30,710 nt of DNA from Candidatus Woesearchaeota archaeon. GTDB taxonomy: Archaea > Nanobdellota > Nanobdellia > Woesearchaeales > ARS49. This document shows positions 30,371 through 30,710 of the stretch, one piece after another. A program made the position numbers and the translations under genes. The notes under the pieces were generated by a model that saw only the letters and a program-made list of their open reading frames with translations, made no database searches and had not been told where the DNA came from. The stretch spans positions 1-30,710 of the forward strand of contig JAHWHB010000036.1 of NCBI GenBank assembly GCA_019323575.1, read 5' to 3'. Within the stretch, counting starts at the first letter, position 1. Every line of letters begins with the position of its first letter.

Positions 30371-30710
30371 AGCACAAGTAGGAGGAATAATATTCATCTT
30401 CGTAGTATTCGGACTAATATTCCTATTCGTATTCTTCTATATGTGGATGGAAAAGAACATGACCAGACACGCAGAAAAACAAGCAGAAATAGTAGCATCA
30501 GACGTAGAGCTGATAGCATTCTACTCAGAACTAATACAAAAACACGGAATAGAACTAGCACAAAAAGACAACAGCGGAACAGAAGACGTAATAGAAAAAT
30601 TTGCAGAACAATACCTAGGAGTCAACGCAAGCTACAGCGCAGACTGCAGCAAAACAGGAGACGACAAAGAATGCAAACTAACAATATCATTACACGCGAC
30701 ACTAGGAACA
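30354..30710 (+). CDS. Pilin-like protein with KRKAQ leader, partial (C-terminus beyond right edge)
   Basis: At least 119 aa; the frame is open to the right edge. It starts MKQKRKAQVGGIIFIFVVFGL: KRKA-Q leader, then an aromatic hydrophobic helix (about 9-30). A helical stretch follows (HAEKQAEIVASDVELIAFY) and then a domain with two cysteines (ADCSKTGDDKECKL). It overlaps the preceding gene by 17 nt. The N-terminus (GGIIFIFVVFGLIFLF) resembles the protein at 19955 (IGQIFVFILAGLIFIL), so clusters 1 and 2 may carry paralogous subunits. Confidence 0.78.
   Translation, partial: MKQKRKAQVGGIIFIFVVFGLIFLFVFFYMWMEKNMTRHAEKQAEIVASDVELIAFYSELIQKHGIELAQKDNSGTEDVIEKFAEQYLGVNASYSADCSKTGDDKECKLTISLHATLGT

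Noticed and set aside
1..30710. tRNA or rRNA genes, CRISPR arrays, insertion sequences, replication origin
   Set aside because: I saw no cloverleaf or GGTTCGAAT-type T-arm, no regularly spaced direct repeats, no transposase-like frame, and no skew switch or orc1/cdc6 gene. A dedicated scan could still find a divergent or intron-containing tRNA.

Overview
The window is archaeal. It carries archaeal-type PheRS alpha and beta subunits, pelota, ribosomal proteins L14e and L34e, the RNase P p30 subunit, and TrmB-like and Lrp-like regulators. TATA boxes sit about 26 nt upstream of start codons, which implies leaderless transcripts. The many small Cys-rich proteins with KKAQ/KRGQ-type class III (pilin-like) leaders, the A+T-rich composition and the very tight packing suggest a DPANN archaeon (Woesearchaeota/Pacearchaeota/Nanoarchaeota-like). 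That placement is inference from gene content, not a phylogeny.

Left part (1-11068): a two-gene minus-strand envelope operon (an anchored protein with three beta-rich repeats, then a multi-pass membrane protein cut by the left edge); pelota; a 273-nt intergenic stretch with a candidate small RNA and a structured leader; a TrmB-like regulator; pheS-pheT; then on the minus strand L34e, L14e and an unknown 173-aa protein. Next come a bacterial-type RsuA/RluB pseudouridine synthase, the divergent RNase P subunit rnp3, and a Cys-rich anchored protein.

Middle part (11124-22508): a gap-free plus-strand operon of eight exported proteins: two Cys-rich secreted proteins, five pilin-like proteins, and a 1585-aa surface protein with Cys-rich DCGG repeats, one C-terminal membrane helix and a charged cytoplasmic tail. 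Genes overlap or abut, so they were probably selected as one unit.

Right part (22521-30710): an AbrB-PhoU regulator diverging from a membrane-anchored protein that looks like a helical-repeat/kinase-fold fusion, an Lrp/AsnC regulator, a strong hairpin, and a second cluster of at least eleven pilin-like proteins. This cluster includes two micro-proteins of 38 and 45 aa and is split by four promoters. It runs off the right edge.

No assembly ATPase, platform protein or prepilin peptidase is visible, so the apparatus serving these proteins must be encoded elsewhere. Two window-wide patterns stand out. Synonymous codon choice is almost strand-determined: A/C-ending codons in plus-strand genes, T/G-ending in minus-strand genes. 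Three divergent gene pairs appear to share a single palindromic TATA element placed midway between two leaderless starts.
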